From: Pedobacter endophyticus | GTDB taxonomy: Bacteria; Bacteroidota; Bacteroidia; Sphingobacteriales; Sphingobacteriaceae | NCBI RefSeq assembly: GCF_015679185.1 | Contig: NZ_CP064939.1 | Location: 1,116,001-1,180,000 of the forward strand | Direction: 5' to 3' | DNA length: 64,000 nucleotides | Part shown: one piece after another, positions 16,157 to 26,500 of the stretch | Position numbering within the stretch: position 1 is the first letter of the stretch | Layout: every line of letters starts with the position of its first letter | Translations under genes and position numbers: made by a program | The notes under the pieces: model-generated | What the model saw: the letters and a program-made list of their open reading frames with translations, nothing else | What the model was told of the DNA's origin: nothing | Database searches by the model: none

Positions 16157-17068
16157 TCAATGGGCATTAGAGGAATGCTTATCTTTGAACCTGAAAGACG
16201 CTGGAACATAACTGTTTTTTTCGGAAATATAAGCGACAATCTTTGCGCTCATTTCATCCAGATACTTGGTGTAGCTCACATTCTTCCTTCTTCCAATGGA
16301 GATAAATTTGCGATATGCCACGCCCAGATCTACGTTTAAGCTTTGCTCCAGCCAATGTACCACATCGGCGATCTCCAGCTTTCCGTTGTTTACAGCACCG
16401 GAAAGAAAAATCCCGTAAGCAAGTTCCACCAGCTTGATCTTTTCATCCGTCCATTGAAGTTTTCGCCGCAACAACAATACATCAGGTGGAAGACTCATTT
16501 CAGGCCGGATGTAGATCAGCCCGATCCGTTCTATAATGTAGTCCTCCAGTTTTTCAAGCGCCCTGAATCTGGCAAAATTATAATCCTGATTTGTAGAGAA
16601 ACCATCATCAAAAACAGCAATTATGCCAGCTCCCGCAACATCCGGCGACAGGACATCTAAATTCTGGCGAAGAAAAAAAGCATCATCCATAGCCTCTTCT
16701 TCCCGCTGATAATAATCATACAAAAAACGATGCTGCGAATAAACACGCTTAATAAAAGCAAGCTCAGCGAGGTAATAATCCTTGACCAGATCATCTGTCC
16801 CGCGAGGTATAGCCGAAATCAGATTAAAGCGTTCTACTTCATAAATGTAAAGCATATAGAACCGCGGCTTAACGAACTTGAAAAACATCACCTCATCCCG
16901 GTCCGTAATAAAGCCATCAGTAATGGCGCGCTCCCTCAATTCCTTCAGCCCTTTTGAAATTACAGCCAGCCGAGCCGGATAAAATGCAGCGTCATTCCCC
17001 AGCGCGATTAATTCATCTTCAAGTGTAGCATACAAGTGATCAAAAAATTCAGTATCCATAAATAACAT
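16157..17068 (-). CDS. rteC: RteC-family regulator of element excision/transfer
   Basis: 303 residues. The C-terminal third carries the RteC pattern: LQWTDEKIKLVELAYGIFLSG, NNGKLEIADVVHWLEQSLNVDLG, YRKFISIGRRKN and SYTKYLDEM (compare WTGSKTDLVELIYALHSSG... in RteC proteins). The N-terminus is helical, with FYPARLAVISKGLKELRERA. In CTnDOT, RteC activates excision genes, so a similar role here is likely but inferred. A second in-frame ATG at 17059 is an alternative start. It is followed by about 500 bp without a clear gene. Confidence 0.85.
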   Translation of the reverse strand: MLFMDTEFFDHLYATLEDELIALGNDAAFYPARLAVISKGLKELRERAITDGFITDRDEVMFFKFVKPRFYMLYIYEVERFNLISAIPRGTDDLVKDYYLAELAFIKRVYSQHRFLYDYYQREEEAMDDAFFLRQNLDVLSPDVAGAGIIAVFDDGFSTNQDYNFARFRALEKLEDYIIERIGLIYIRPEMSLPPDVLLLRRKLQWTDEKIKLVELAYGIFLSGAVNNGKLEIADVVHWLEQSLNVDLGVAYRKFISIGRRKNVSYTKYLDEMSAKIVAYISEKNSYVPASFRFKDKHSSNAH

Positions 17069-17208
17069 ATTTGATTATCAATCCAACCATTGACCTAGGT
17101 CAATCCCCTTTTTTAACATGTTCAGTAAGGCATGTTTTAGCGATAGGTAGATATCGCCATTGCTGTCAATAGCGCTATGCCAATATCCATCAATGTCTCG
17201 CTCACCAA

Positions 17209-18186
17209 TTACCGTTCAAACGGGAGCCCTAAATTATTGCTGCAGGAACTTAAAGCTGACGCTATTTTATGCTGGGCATTCAAGCTGGCTACCAACTTCT
17301 CGTTATAATCCTTAAAACCGGAATAAACCCACGAACAGTCCCGGCTCAGTTCAACCTCGGCTACAAATTCACACGTTGCCGCCCTGCCCGCCTTGTCATG
17401 GTCAAAATATAATTCCACAACATCAAACTTAGCTGCCCTTGCTTTGGCGGTCTGTAACAGAGAGAGCGAATTTAAGACCAGGATCGATGCAGGATCTTTC
17501 GCGTGCTCCACCCTCCAGCTCAAAAAATCAAAATATCCTTCGAACACGCAGAGTCTTTTGGCCGACCCCTCCAAAAAACTTACTCCTTTATGCCCAAGGC
17601 ATCCTTTGAAATATTTATTCCTCACCTCCCATCCCCCATTCTCATTGGGCCAGCCCGCAGCAAAAAAGTTGCGTTGCTTGTTTTTACCATCCAGGACAGC
17701 ATAGTAAAGCTCATAAAGATGTCCCTTCGCAACCCTCCCAATCCCCCTGCTGTCCAGATAAGCGCTTATCGCCGCATTTGTCCCCAGTTCTTCCATCCGC
17801 TCGACCGAATAACGGGGAATCTTTGTTGGCCTGCGGTGATCAACCCGGTGCGAGGCGATATTGACTGCGCCAGCTAAATCAACCTGCGCATATTCTACAA
17901 TTTTATGCAGGACTTCAGGAAACCCTGAAGGATACCAATAGGCAAGCCCAAAATCAATTACGCTACCGCTCCTGATTCCGGACACTCCAGGTCCGCCATG
18001 ATCAAACCATACCCCTAGTTCATCATTGACGCATAAAGAAGCCGTATATTCCTCGCGCAACATACTCAGAAAAAAATGTTCGCCACCGGAGACCTTCTGC
18101 GGGGTGAAACCCAGGTTCTTTAACAACTCCAGCAGCGAGACTTTCTCCTTGATCTCATTTACATTTAAAAAAGCAGACATCATCAT
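17209..18186 (-). CDS. Toprim-domain primase-like protein with degenerate zinc finger
   Basis: 325 residues. Residues about 15-75 align with the CHC2 primase zinc-finger fold (LLKNLGFTPQKVSGGEHFFL and SGSVIDFGLAYW), but the usual Cys/His ligands are replaced (SMLR for CPFH, FDHGGPG for CFGCG). Residues about 210-290 are a toprim domain: KRLCVFEGYFDFLSW gives the catalytic Glu, and VELYFDHDKAGRAATCEFV gives the D-x-D motif. Such proteins are common on Bacteroidota conjugative elements, where they may prime lagging-strand synthesis after transfer. The loss of zinc ligands is frequent in that subfamily. It lies between rteC and the RteC-like gene. Confidence 0.82.
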   Translation of the reverse strand: MMMSAFLNVNEIKEKVSLLELLKNLGFTPQKVSGGEHFFLSMLREEYTASLCVNDELGVWFDHGGPGVSGIRSGSVIDFGLAYWYPSGFPEVLHKIVEYAQVDLAGAVNIASHRVDHRRPTKIPRYSVERMEELGTNAAISAYLDSRGIGRVAKGHLYELYYAVLDGKNKQRNFFAAGWPNENGGWEVRNKYFKGCLGHKGVSFLEGSAKRLCVFEGYFDFLSWRVEHAKDPASILVLNSLSLLQTAKARAAKFDVVELYFDHDKAGRAATCEFVAEVELSRDCSWVYSGFKDYNEKLVASLNAQHKIASALSSCSNNLGLPFER

Positions 18187-18707
18187 TATTGTTTAGAATT
18201 TAAGCATTGGTTTCAAAATGCCAACCGGCAAAGACCCCTCAGCACTATTAACAGCCCAGCACTTGCAAAGCCACATTCCAAAAATCTTAAAGCCAGATGA
18301 TAAGCCTTGACACTATCAATAAAGTGTCCCCGAAAAAACCGGAGCTCATCTAACCCGAGAATGATGTTAAGTATAATTTTCCATAGCTATCCCTACTCAT
18401 CCCATCCGCGATGCCAAATACTAATACACCTCCTCCAGCTCATGCTCACCTACAAGACGAACGCAATACAAATTTTCAGCTTAAAAAGCATCCGGTCAAG
18501 TGGCCATAGGGTTGCGATAAACCGCAACCCCGAGGGAGTGAAAATAAAGCACGCAGAAAGCATGATAAGCTAAGACCAGAAACATGGTCAGGTTTATCTT
18601 TCGTCACGGTCATGCGAGGTTTTGCGTAAGTCAAACCCTGTTTTGCATAATAAATTTGGTCAGTTTAAAAAAAACGCGCTTATTTAAATACAGCGCAACC
18701 CTTGAAT
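18187..18707. other. Intergenic region between divergent primase and RteC-like genes
   Basis: About 520 bp. It contains an 8-bp inverted repeat, GGGTTGCG (18509-18516) and CGCAACCC (18523-18530), and a TAnnTTTG -7 box, TAAATTTG (18651-18658), about 50 bp before the ATG at 18708. GGGTTGCG recurs at about 14054 and 20361 in this element. The divergent promoters probably lie here. Confidence 0.4.
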
Positions 18708-19856
18708 ATGGAAGATGAACTTGGAAATATTTATCGCCTTTACCAATCTGTTGCTCCGCTAGCCGACCTGAGTGTAGGAAAAGCAAACGAAATTCTTGAA
18801 GCGTTAAAAATAACAACCAACCAGATCCATGGTCAAATCCAATCTTTCCATGTACCGTTTGCAGAGCATAATAGCGGGTTACTGATCTCGCGTTACCAAA
18901 GATCATTATACATGCTGGCAAACAGCATATGGAAAGAAATCGAAGACCTAAACTCATCACAAGTGGCCCCTTCACAGCTAAGCCAACAGTTCCTCAAAAA
19001 ATTTTCAGATGAGCTCATACAGCTCATCGGGGAGATAAAGAAGTTTTTTCCTGATGAATTTGATAGCCTATATCCCGCCCCACTGGATTATCTTCACAAA
19101 GGGGCGGCACAGTTAAATCAAAAACTCAACAGGCTTCGCCCCCCGGCCTCAACAGCAGAAGAAAAAGAACTACTATCCATACTAAACACAGCCGTCAGTT
19201 ACAACAGCCTCAAATCAATGAAGGCAGGACTGTTTCACCTGGAATTCCTCGAAGACCTCATAGCAGCCATGACCGGGATTATAGATGCAAGCGATGATAA
19301 AATACATCGATGGACGAACATGATGATTGAATTCGGTTTCAACTCCCCGGCATTCTATAGCTATTGCTGCATGGAAATCATAAAAAAACGTGATGACTGC
19401 AAGGACATGATGGAAAGCTACGGTGAATTGTACTGGATCAAAAAAAGGTTACAGCAATTGGTTTTATGGAGAGGGGTGCCTTTCCATTCAACACTTCCCG
19501 GCATCAAAAGCTCACTACTAAACTTTGTTGAGGCAGAAATCGCCCACCTTCAGAGCCTGGAAAAAATCGGCGGCGAGCTAGCCGGACACGGTCAGCTCAA
19601 TGAAAACTTCAGGGTTTCCTTCAGCGTGAAAGAGCTGGCCTACTTTATCCATCTCCAGGTGGAATGCGGTATCATACTCGAAGAGAAACCAAAAAGAATA
19701 CACCAGTATGTGATCGGACATTATAGCACTCAGGAGACTGATAAGATTTCAGAAAAAAGCTTTAAGAATGCCAGCTATTCCAGATTACCGAATAATGTGA
19801 GTAAGGTCATCACGAAACTCTCCCAGATGCTTGCCCGGGCACAGGATGACCTATAG
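18708..19856 (+). CDS. Large RteC-like helical regulator
   Basis: 382 residues, almost entirely helical. The C-terminal 80 residues (FRVSFSVKELAYFIHLQVEC, GIILEEKPKRIHQYVIGHYS, then SEKSFKNASYSRLPNNV) have the winged-helix-like layout also seen at the end of RteC-related Bacteroidota proteins: hydrophobic SVxxLAxFxxL helix, I/F-linker, ISxKSxKNxFY motif. I take it as a second RteC-type regulator or structural relative. The identity is inferred. The start is put at ATG 18708; an upstream TTG at 18702 is less likely. It converges with the small gene at 19860. Confidence 0.6.
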   Translation: MEDELGNIYRLYQSVAPLADLSVGKANEILEALKITTNQIHGQIQSFHVPFAEHNSGLLISRYQRSLYMLANSIWKEIEDLNSSQVAPSQLSQQFLKKFSDELIQLIGEIKKFFPDEFDSLYPAPLDYLHKGAAQLNQKLNRLRPPASTAEEKELLSILNTAVSYNSLKSMKAGLFHLEFLEDLIAAMTGIIDASDDKIHRWTNMMIEFGFNSPAFYSYCCMEIIKKRDDCKDMMESYGELYWIKKRLQQLVLWRGVPFHSTLPGIKSSLLNFVEAEIAHLQSLEKIGGELAGHGQLNENFRVSFSVKELAYFIHLQVECGIILEEKPKRIHQYVIGHYSTQETDKISEKSFKNASYSRLPNNVSKVITKLSQMLARAQDDL

Positions 19857-19859
19857 CGC

Positions 19860-20096
19860 TTAAGCTGAGATCAGGTGGATGAGCCCGTTGCGCTCCAAAA
19901 GGCTGATGAGTTCAAAGTACCAGCGTTCGCTGTAATCCTCAAAGCCGGATACAACCTTAAGATCAGTGCGAACAATCTCGCCCAGACTGGAAAAGCCCAT
20001 CAATTTGCTCCTGAGCAGAAAAGTCTCAGTAACCGGCAGCTCACTTAAGGGAACAGATAAAATAATATAATTGGGTTGTTGCAGATTTTCCTCCAT
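19860..20096 (-). CDS. Small alpha-CTD-like (helix-hairpin-helix) protein
   Basis: 78 residues. After a short strand (NYIILSVPLSEL), residues 25-75 run LLRSKLMGFSSLGEIVRTDL, KVVSGFEDYSERWYFELISL, LERNGLIHL. This matches the helical pattern of the RNA polymerase alpha C-terminal domain (LxxxGIxTLGDLV...DLLxIxNFGxKSLxEIxxxLxxxGL). Stand-alone alpha-CTD-like proteins occur in Bacteroidota. They may contact DNA or sigma factors. The assignment rests on the pattern only. Confidence 0.55.
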   Translation of the reverse strand: MEENLQQPNYIILSVPLSELPVTETFLLRSKLMGFSSLGEIVRTDLKVVSGFEDYSERWYFELISLLERNGLIHLISA

Positions 20097-20422
20097 AAAA
20101 AAGCGCGGGTTGACCTAACGCCTGCTTCAGAGGGCCGCAACGCCCCACAACACAAGACAGAAAGGCACCCACGCATGTCGTAGGCAACCAATCTATTTTT
20201 CCTGTGTTGTTAGAAGTGTTGCGGATTTCTGAAACAGTCAAATAGCTATTGCTACTATATCTTACTACTATTTTTTCTCTTGTTTTACATAATAGCGCAA
20301 ATATAACCGATTTATCAGTTAATTTCCGGATTAAAAATCTGGACAATCAAGGGTGGCCCCGGGTTGCGGCTTCTGCCACTTGACAAGCTGAAAAAAGGCG
20401 CTTTCTTTGAGATAAAAACAAT
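20097..20422. other. Divergent intergenic region upstream of the Crp-like gene
   Basis: About 325 bp between the leftward alpha-CTD-like gene and the rightward Crp/Fnr gene. A leftward TATATTTG (-7-like) lies at 20298-20305 and a GGGTTGCGG copy at 20361. No gene is present. Confidence 0.35.
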
Positions 20423-21007
20423 ATGGACAAAGAAAAATTTTTACAGCAGATGGGCACTGATCCGGCTATATCGGTAGGACTCGCCGCATACATCAGGTAT
20501 GTACTCGAAGAAGAAAAATTCCTCGCAAAAGACCGGATATATCTTTACATGAGCGAGCTAAATACATTGAGCTTCCTGTATAAAGGCAGCGCCAGGCTTT
20601 ACCTTGAACAGGAAGACAGCAAAGAGGAAATCACCATCATGTTCTATCTGGAAGGGGATTTCCCGCTCATTGAACGGAATATGAAAATATATCCCGGCAC
20701 GCGGCTGGCTCTGGAATTCTTAGAAGATTGCATCTTGCAGCTTATCCCCGATAAACATATCCACAACCTTTATAAGCTTTTCAGGGAATTCCATCAGATC
20801 CAGATCAAACTCAGCGCAGCGCTCATGCGAAAAATGCTTTTGCACCAGCTCAGGCAGAACCAGCTCAATGCAGACGAGCGCTATAACCAGTTTTTAAAAG
20901 ACTACCAAAAGATTGCCCTACTCTGCGAACAGAAAAAAATTGCATCGTTTTTAGGGATCGATCCAAAAACACTAAGTCGTTTAAGGGGCAAAAATGCAAA
21001 ATGGTAA
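20423..21007 (+). CDS. Crp/Fnr-family regulator (cyclic-nucleotide-binding fold)
   Basis: 194 residues. The N-terminal two thirds follow the cNMP-binding beta-roll (FLYKGSARLYLEQEDSKEEI, MFYLEGDFPLI, ALEFLEDCILQLI). A long dimer helix (FREFHQIQIKLSAALMRKML) is followed by a C-terminal helix-turn-helix, KIASFLGIDPKTLSRLRGKN. This is the common short Bacteroidota Crp-like type without the Arg that contacts cAMP. It is followed by a MauE-type protein and a DUF6520 protein and faces a tlpA-susC-susD operon, which it may control (inference). Confidence 0.82.
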   Translation: MDKEKFLQQMGTDPAISVGLAAYIRYVLEEEKFLAKDRIYLYMSELNTLSFLYKGSARLYLEQEDSKEEITIMFYLEGDFPLIERNMKIYPGTRLALEFLEDCILQLIPDKHIHNLYKLFREFHQIQIKLSAALMRKMLLHQLRQNQLNADERYNQFLKDYQKIALLCEQKKIASFLGIDPKTLSRLRGKNAKW

Positions 21008-21105
21008 CATTTGTCACCCCCAAAAACGACTTTAGTCCTAATTATGTGACTTAAAGGTAGTAGCCAAACCAAAAGGTGTTCGGAACTTCATATCAAATTT
21101 CAGTT

Positions 21106-21540
21106 ATGAAAGCCACCGCAATACATCAAAACCACATTCCAAAGGCCAGCGCAATACTGCTGATCATGCTATGGAGTTCTACCGGGCTGTCAAAAATCCT
21201 GGGATATACCGAATTTACTAGACAGCTTACCAGTATCCTGGGCGAACAGCTATCCCTGCCAGTCTCGATGGCCGTTCCTACAGTAGAGCTTATCGCTGCG
21301 GTAACTATTGCTTTTCAAAAAACCAGAGTATTGGGTCTTTATCTCTCGCTGATGCTGCTGACCGTCTTTACCGCTTACCTCGCCCTGGTCATATTGGGAT
21401 ACTACCGCACCGCTCCCTGTACCTGTGGCGGTATCATTACTGCGCTAAGCTGGAAAGGGCACCTGTTGGTGAATATGATCTTGCTTTTCCTAGTGCTTTA
21501 TTTATTGCTCACCTTAAAAAAAGAAAGGAGTCAGCCGTGA
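21106..21540 (+). CDS. MauE/DoxX-like integral membrane protein
   Basis: 144 residues with four hydrophobic helices (about 13-30, 48-68, 71-93, 114-134). The motif CTCGG after the third helix (YYRTAPCTCGGII) and LSKILGYTEF near the start are typical of the MauE/DoxX family found with thioredoxin-like proteins. In other systems MauE is linked to disulphide handling during maturation of periplasmic proteins. ATG 21106 (MKATAIHQ) is preferred over the upstream 21076, which adds ten residues of no character. The TlpA-type gene at 26795-27424 may be its functional partner. Confidence 0.75.
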   Translation: MKATAIHQNHIPKASAILLIMLWSSTGLSKILGYTEFTRQLTSILGEQLSLPVSMAVPTVELIAAVTIAFQKTRVLGLYLSLMLLTVFTAYLALVILGYYRTAPCTCGGIITALSWKGHLLVNMILLFLVLYLLLTLKKERSQP

Positions 21541-21712
21541 CCTTGTGACCAGAACCGCCTGCACCGGGACCAGGTTCCCGTAGCCGGCTAACCTAAAGCA
21601 GGCTGCCCATAAAAATGCCAATAACCTAGACTGAAACACATAGGGCGAAAAGTTCAGTTAGCAAAACTAAAATTTTTCAGTTGCTTTTTCGCGAAACAAA
21701 GCAGCAAACACC

Positions 21713-22102
21713 ATGTTAAAACAAGTAAACTTAGGCCTTGTAGCCCTCGTATTGGGGTTCGGCCTTACAATAGTAAGTAGTGCATTTAAAGGCGCAAACA
21801 CATCTGCAAATAAAAGAGTTCAGTACACGTTTAACTACACGTATAGCGGAAGCGACCCCTTCAGTGTGGCGAATGTCACCGATCCAGGCCATTGGGCCTA
21901 CGCTCCGGATAGTGAAGGCTGTTCAGGAGAACAAAAAGCCTGCACCATTCGAATAGATGAGGATTATGTCGATTTAAGCGCCACCCCTACGCTGAAATCG
22001 ACGGCCAGCCTCACCGCCGCGCTGGATCCAAGTACAAACACAGCTTACATTACAGGTTCTGCAGATGATTTTATGAGTATTGAGAATTCAGATCAACCAT
22101 AA
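21713..22102 (+). CDS. Exported DUF6520-type small protein
   Basis: 129 residues with a signal peptide (LGLVALVLGFGLTIVSSAF). The mature part contains CSGEQKACTIRI, a two-cysteine motif typical of DUF6520 proteins, which in Sphingobacteria are often encoded next to MauE and TlpA/SusCD genes. The function is unknown; the cysteine pair fits a redox-linked context. The gene ends just before a bidirectional terminator shared with susD. Confidence 0.7.
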   Translation: MLKQVNLGLVALVLGFGLTIVSSAFKGANTSANKRVQYTFNYTYSGSDPFSVANVTDPGHWAYAPDSEGCSGEQKACTIRIDEDYVDLSATPTLKSTASLTAALDPSTNTAYITGSADDFMSIENSDQP

Positions 22103-22120
22103 AATTAGTTAATACCATTT

Positions 22121-22163
22121 AAGAAAAGCAGGGTGGCTATATTGGCCTTCCCTACTTTTCTTT
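22121..22163. terminator. Bidirectional terminator between convergent operons
   Basis: AAGAAAAGCAGGG (22121-22133) pairs with CCCTACTTTTCTT (22150-22162) with one mismatch, giving an A-rich left and T-rich right flank so it can end transcripts from both sides. It sits between the DUF6520 gene and the stop of susD. Confidence 0.7.
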
Positions 22164-23528
22164 CTAATTCTGCTCAATGCCCGCCTGTTCAATAATATCA
22201 ACCGGAATCGGCAGCGCGTAATAAGATGCATTTGGCTGGAGGCTAACGATTTTCCCATCAATCGTCCTCGATATCAAAATGTTTCCACCCTCCCTATTGT
22301 AACGTTTGAGATCTATCCACCTCAGCCCCCGCATCAGCAGCGACTTTCGCCGTTCCAGCCGGATCTTTGCCAGTGCATCCGCGCGGTCTGATGCGGTAAG
22401 GGGAACAAAGGCTACGCCACTCTTCCACCGGGATTTTACAAGCGCATTCAGGTCCGCCATCGCCGGCGACAGATTACCCAGAAAGGCATTGCATTCTGCC
22501 CGGGTCAGGTAAACCTCGTCATTGGCGATTCCGGAAAAGAAGATCGAAGCACTTTCCGCATAGCTGCCCTTATATTGCTGATAACCACTGACCGTTTTAA
22601 AGTATGCGGTTTTGCGAAGATCATTCGCCCGATAAGATGCATAGAGCACTGAATCGATCCTTGCCCTGCTTGTTGCGTGTATGTTGAAGGGCGGGGACAT
22701 TTCTGCATAAAATAGCGTTTCGGAATTATATTTTCGGAAAGTGACATTTGCAGCCAAGCTCAACACACCGGGATCATTGTTGTAATCCATCAGCTTACCA
22801 TTGATTTGCAGGGATTGAGTGCTCCACTTCAATCCAGCCTCATAATTGCCCATATAGAGATAAGCCCGCGCAAGAAGTGCACATGCTGCAGCCCTGGACG
22901 GCCTCATGGGATGTACCGCAAAATCAGGCAATAGTCCAGAGGACATTTCTAAGTCAGCGGTAATACGCTGGTAGCATTCCCTAACGGTGGCCCGCTTTTC
23001 TTTTAAGTTAAAATCTGAAGATGTCCTTAGCAAAATCCCAGGATCAGAGTCGGCAGTGGCCTCATTATAAACCCTGGCATAATCTGCACTGAGCAGCAGA
23101 AAATAAAAAGACCTGAAAAAAAGCGCAGCGCCTTTGACGTTGTCCCAGGAGGCAGCGTTAACAGTTGTCCTTTTAATTTTATCTAAAAGTTCCAGCGCAA
23201 TATTGCAATTGTATATCGCCTGGTAAGCATAATTCCAGTCATTGCCATACCTCACATCCACAGGCAGCCACTGATAAAAGCGCTGCCCGTTAACCGCCTG
23301 CGCATTGTAGCTAGCAGGCGGCAGAAAATAGTCATCAGCAGAGGTTTCCGAGAAACCCGGCGTGGTACGGGTATTCATGATCGGGGAATCGTCCAGCAAA
23401 GCCTGAATATCGTCCAGGCTACTGGGCGTCACGATTTTCGCATCAGATTTTACATCCAGGTATTTCTTGCAGGAAAACATCATGGCCGCAGTCAGAGCGA
23501 TGAAGAGATAAATAATTGAATTTTTCAT
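22164..23528 (-). CDS. SusD/RagB-family outer-membrane lipoprotein
   Basis: 454 residues with a lipoprotein signal (LTAAMMFSCKKYLDVKSD, lipobox Cys near residue 20). The SusD pattern is clear: KYLDVKSDAKIVTPSSLDDI, the AYQAIYNCNIALELLDKI helix, KGAALFFRSFYFLLL, the RAYLYMGNYEAGLKWSTQSL TPR-like region and the final RLERRKSLLMRGLRWIDLKR. It is smaller than polysaccharide-type SusDs. It pairs with the SusC 13 bp upstream to capture an unknown ligand at the cell surface. It is the last gene of the tlpA-susC-susD operon. Confidence 0.93.
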   Translation of the reverse strand: MKNSIIYLFIALTAAMMFSCKKYLDVKSDAKIVTPSSLDDIQALLDDSPIMNTRTTPGFSETSADDYFLPPASYNAQAVNGQRFYQWLPVDVRYGNDWNYAYQAIYNCNIALELLDKIKRTTVNAASWDNVKGAALFFRSFYFLLLSADYARVYNEATADSDPGILLRTSSDFNLKEKRATVRECYQRITADLEMSSGLLPDFAVHPMRPSRAAACALLARAYLYMGNYEAGLKWSTQSLQINGKLMDYNNDPGVLSLAANVTFRKYNSETLFYAEMSPPFNIHATSRARIDSVLYASYRANDLRKTAYFKTVSGYQQYKGSYAESASIFFSGIANDEVYLTRAECNAFLGNLSPAMADLNALVKSRWKSGVAFVPLTASDRADALAKIRLERRKSLLMRGLRWIDLKRYNREGGNILISRTIDGKIVSLQPNASYYALPIPVDIIEQAGIEQN

Positions 23529-23541
23529 AAGCTATACTGAA

Positions 23542-26500
23542 TTAAAAACTTCCTTTTAAGCCAAAAAGGTAGGCCCGCGAGGGTGGGATATTAGACGAAT
23601 AATCAGGATCGATACCAAAGCTGTTCGCCCGCCAGAGGATACCTGCGTTTTGAATAGCTGTAAAAACTTCCAGGCTGCGAAATACCTTTTTCACCTTCAC
23701 CCAGTTTGGTTTGTAAGAGAGATTAATATAATCGAGCCTGATATTATCCGCCCCGAAAATATTTACCTCCGAAGAAGCATAAAACGCATCCCTGTTCTGA
23801 TCAACCGGATAAATGAATGAAGGTATAGTCGTCAGCGATTCATCCCCCGGCTCCTTCCACCGCAGCGCATAATCACTGTGACCGATGCCATTGTTGACCA
23901 GTCCGGAATAGCTAATGGTAGGCTTCATGGCATAGTAGCCAAGCTTGTAGCTGATATTGACCGATAAAGCTATATTCCGGAATATAAAGGTATTAATAAG
24001 GGAACCAAAATGTACCGGACTTGCCGAGCCGTAATAAACAATACCCTCCCCGCTTCGGTTGGCAGCCGAAAATATCGCAGCGTAATCCTTACTCACCTGG
24101 CCGTTCAGATAGCCCAGCGGATTGCCCTCCTCATCAAGCCCTGCCCACGCCAGCCCCCCTATGGCATATAAGGGCTTACCTTCGATGGGCGTAATCCTTG
24201 TTCCCGGGTTCAGTAGCTGGCCAAGCCCCGCAGAGGCGGCATTAGAATACTTAACCGTTTTAGCTACACTGTAAGTAAAATAAGCATCGGTGTTCCAGTT
24301 AAAATCACCCAACTTCAGGTTTTTGGAATGCAGCTCAACCTCGGCACCCCGACCCCGCATATCCGCTACGTTCCTGACCAGCGTTTCACTCCTTCCCCAC
24401 CCGGTATAATCATAAGCGGCCGGACCATAAAGGTCAGTACCTTTTTTTACGAAATAGGAAACCGAGCCTGACACCCTTTTATCCTTAAAAGCAAAGTCAG
24501 CACCCAGGCTAAGCTGCGAAAGCTGTTCCCATTTCAAGTCCGGATTGTTGATGCTTGAAATTCTGGAAGTACGCAAGCCGGTAATCGGACTGGTATTGTA
24601 GGTGGCAATAGGCAAAGCTGTTTTTGTCAGGTCAACATTGCCGCTGTATCCAAAAGTTGCCTTAAGCCTGAGCTCCGGAAGGACGATACTCTTATAAAAC
24701 CCCTCCCCCGAAATCAGCCAACCCAGTCCCGCAGACCAGAGTGGCTTCCACCTGTCGTTGGTATTTGCCCCAAAAATATTCGACCCGTCTTTTCTTGCAC
24801 TTGCTGAAAGCGTGTACAGGTTATGATAAGTATAGGCCGCATTGGCATAAAAGCTTAAAAACCGGTATTGCGTTGCGGACACCGATTGTCCGGAGCCGAT
24901 GATCGACGAGGTACCCCTTAAAAAGTTCGGATAGCTGTTTACAACATCCACATTTACAAAGGTCAGCGGATCCTGGGTATACCCAAACCTGGTCAAAGAT
25001 GATGAGGAGGCATCAGATCCCTTCGCCTCCCCGCCCAGAATGGCATTTACCTGATGCGCACCGAAAGAGCGGTTTAGGTTAAGCTGCGCCCTCGCCGTTG
25101 ATGAAGAAAGCACGCCCTCACTGCTGTTGAGTATCCCTCCCTTGGGAATAACATAACGGATGACCTCCGTAGCCCGGTTAATCTGCGTAAAACTATTCAC
25201 CAGGTCACGGGCAAAATAACTCTGCTCATCAGACAAGGCTGCTAGATCAGACCGCTGCCGCTGGTACTGATAACTCAAATCCAGGTTGAGTCCCGTTAGC
25301 AGGCGGTACTTTAAAGCCACCGTGGCAAAGATTTCCTGCTGGGTAGCGTTGTTTTTCCGGTGCAGATAATCTTCAGCCGGATAAAATTTCCAGTCCAGCA
25401 GCTTACCCTGGCCAGCGGTATCGGTATAGGCGCTCCTGTAGGCGGTTGCTACCGGTAAAGCATTCCCCTCCGCGTCCCGAAAGGAAAGATAAGGGAGGAT
25501 ACTTCCGCCAACAGAGACCGAACCGAAGGCAGGCCTACCCGAAGCAGTCTTGTTATGGGTAAAATAAACTTTTGAACTCAATGAAAGCCTACCCGTGAGC
25601 TTAAAATCGTTAGACAAACTGATATTGATCTTGTCCGATGATGCATGGGTTTCGCCCAATGATTTATCATAACTTACTGATAGGCCGAAAGCATGCTTAC
25701 TGTCACCTCCTTTCAAATTCAGCCCATATTGCTGGGTCAGCGCGTGGGTGTAAAACTCATTAAGATAAGACTCCCTGGCGTCAATACCTTTCAGCTTGTT
25801 CAGCGCATCCTCAGCCGACTGATTAGAAATTGTTCCATTTCCTTTAGCCAGTAAAAGCTCAATTGCCGGGCTCAGCGCGGCAAAAGGCGTGCTGCTGATT
25901 CGGGCATCAAAAAAACCATTATTGAACATCGTGCGCTCCACCTCAATATAATCTGAGCTGCTCATCTGCGGAGACCTGAAAAGATCAGGGACAGCAGAGA
26001 CGAATACACTCGAAGAAAAGGAAGTCTCATACCTTTGATTAAACTTTCCTTTTTTAGTGGTAATGACAATTACCCCATTCCCCGCCCTTGCGCCCCAGAT
26101 CGAAGCAGCCGAAGCATCCTTTAATATCGATACGTTTTCAATATCCAGTGGATTGAGGTTTGAGATATCGCTATCATAGATAAACCCGTCCAGCACAATG
26201 AGCGGATCAAGCGGTCCGTTAATGGTCCCCAGTCCGCGGATGGAAATATTGGTTTTGTTCTGTGGATTGTTGGGGTTGGTCTTCCCGATATTCAGCAGCA
26301 AACCCGAGCTCTGGCCAACCAGCCTATCCAGCAGGTTTGAGCCGCCCCTTGCGTTCAACTGATCACTATTGATCACCGCCACAGCCCCGTTGGTTTCATT
26401 CGGCCGCAGCAGCTGGTAGCCTGTATTTACCCGCACATCTCCCAAATTAACCGCAGCGGAAGATAGCTCCACATTAATCAACTGATCTAAAGAACTTACC

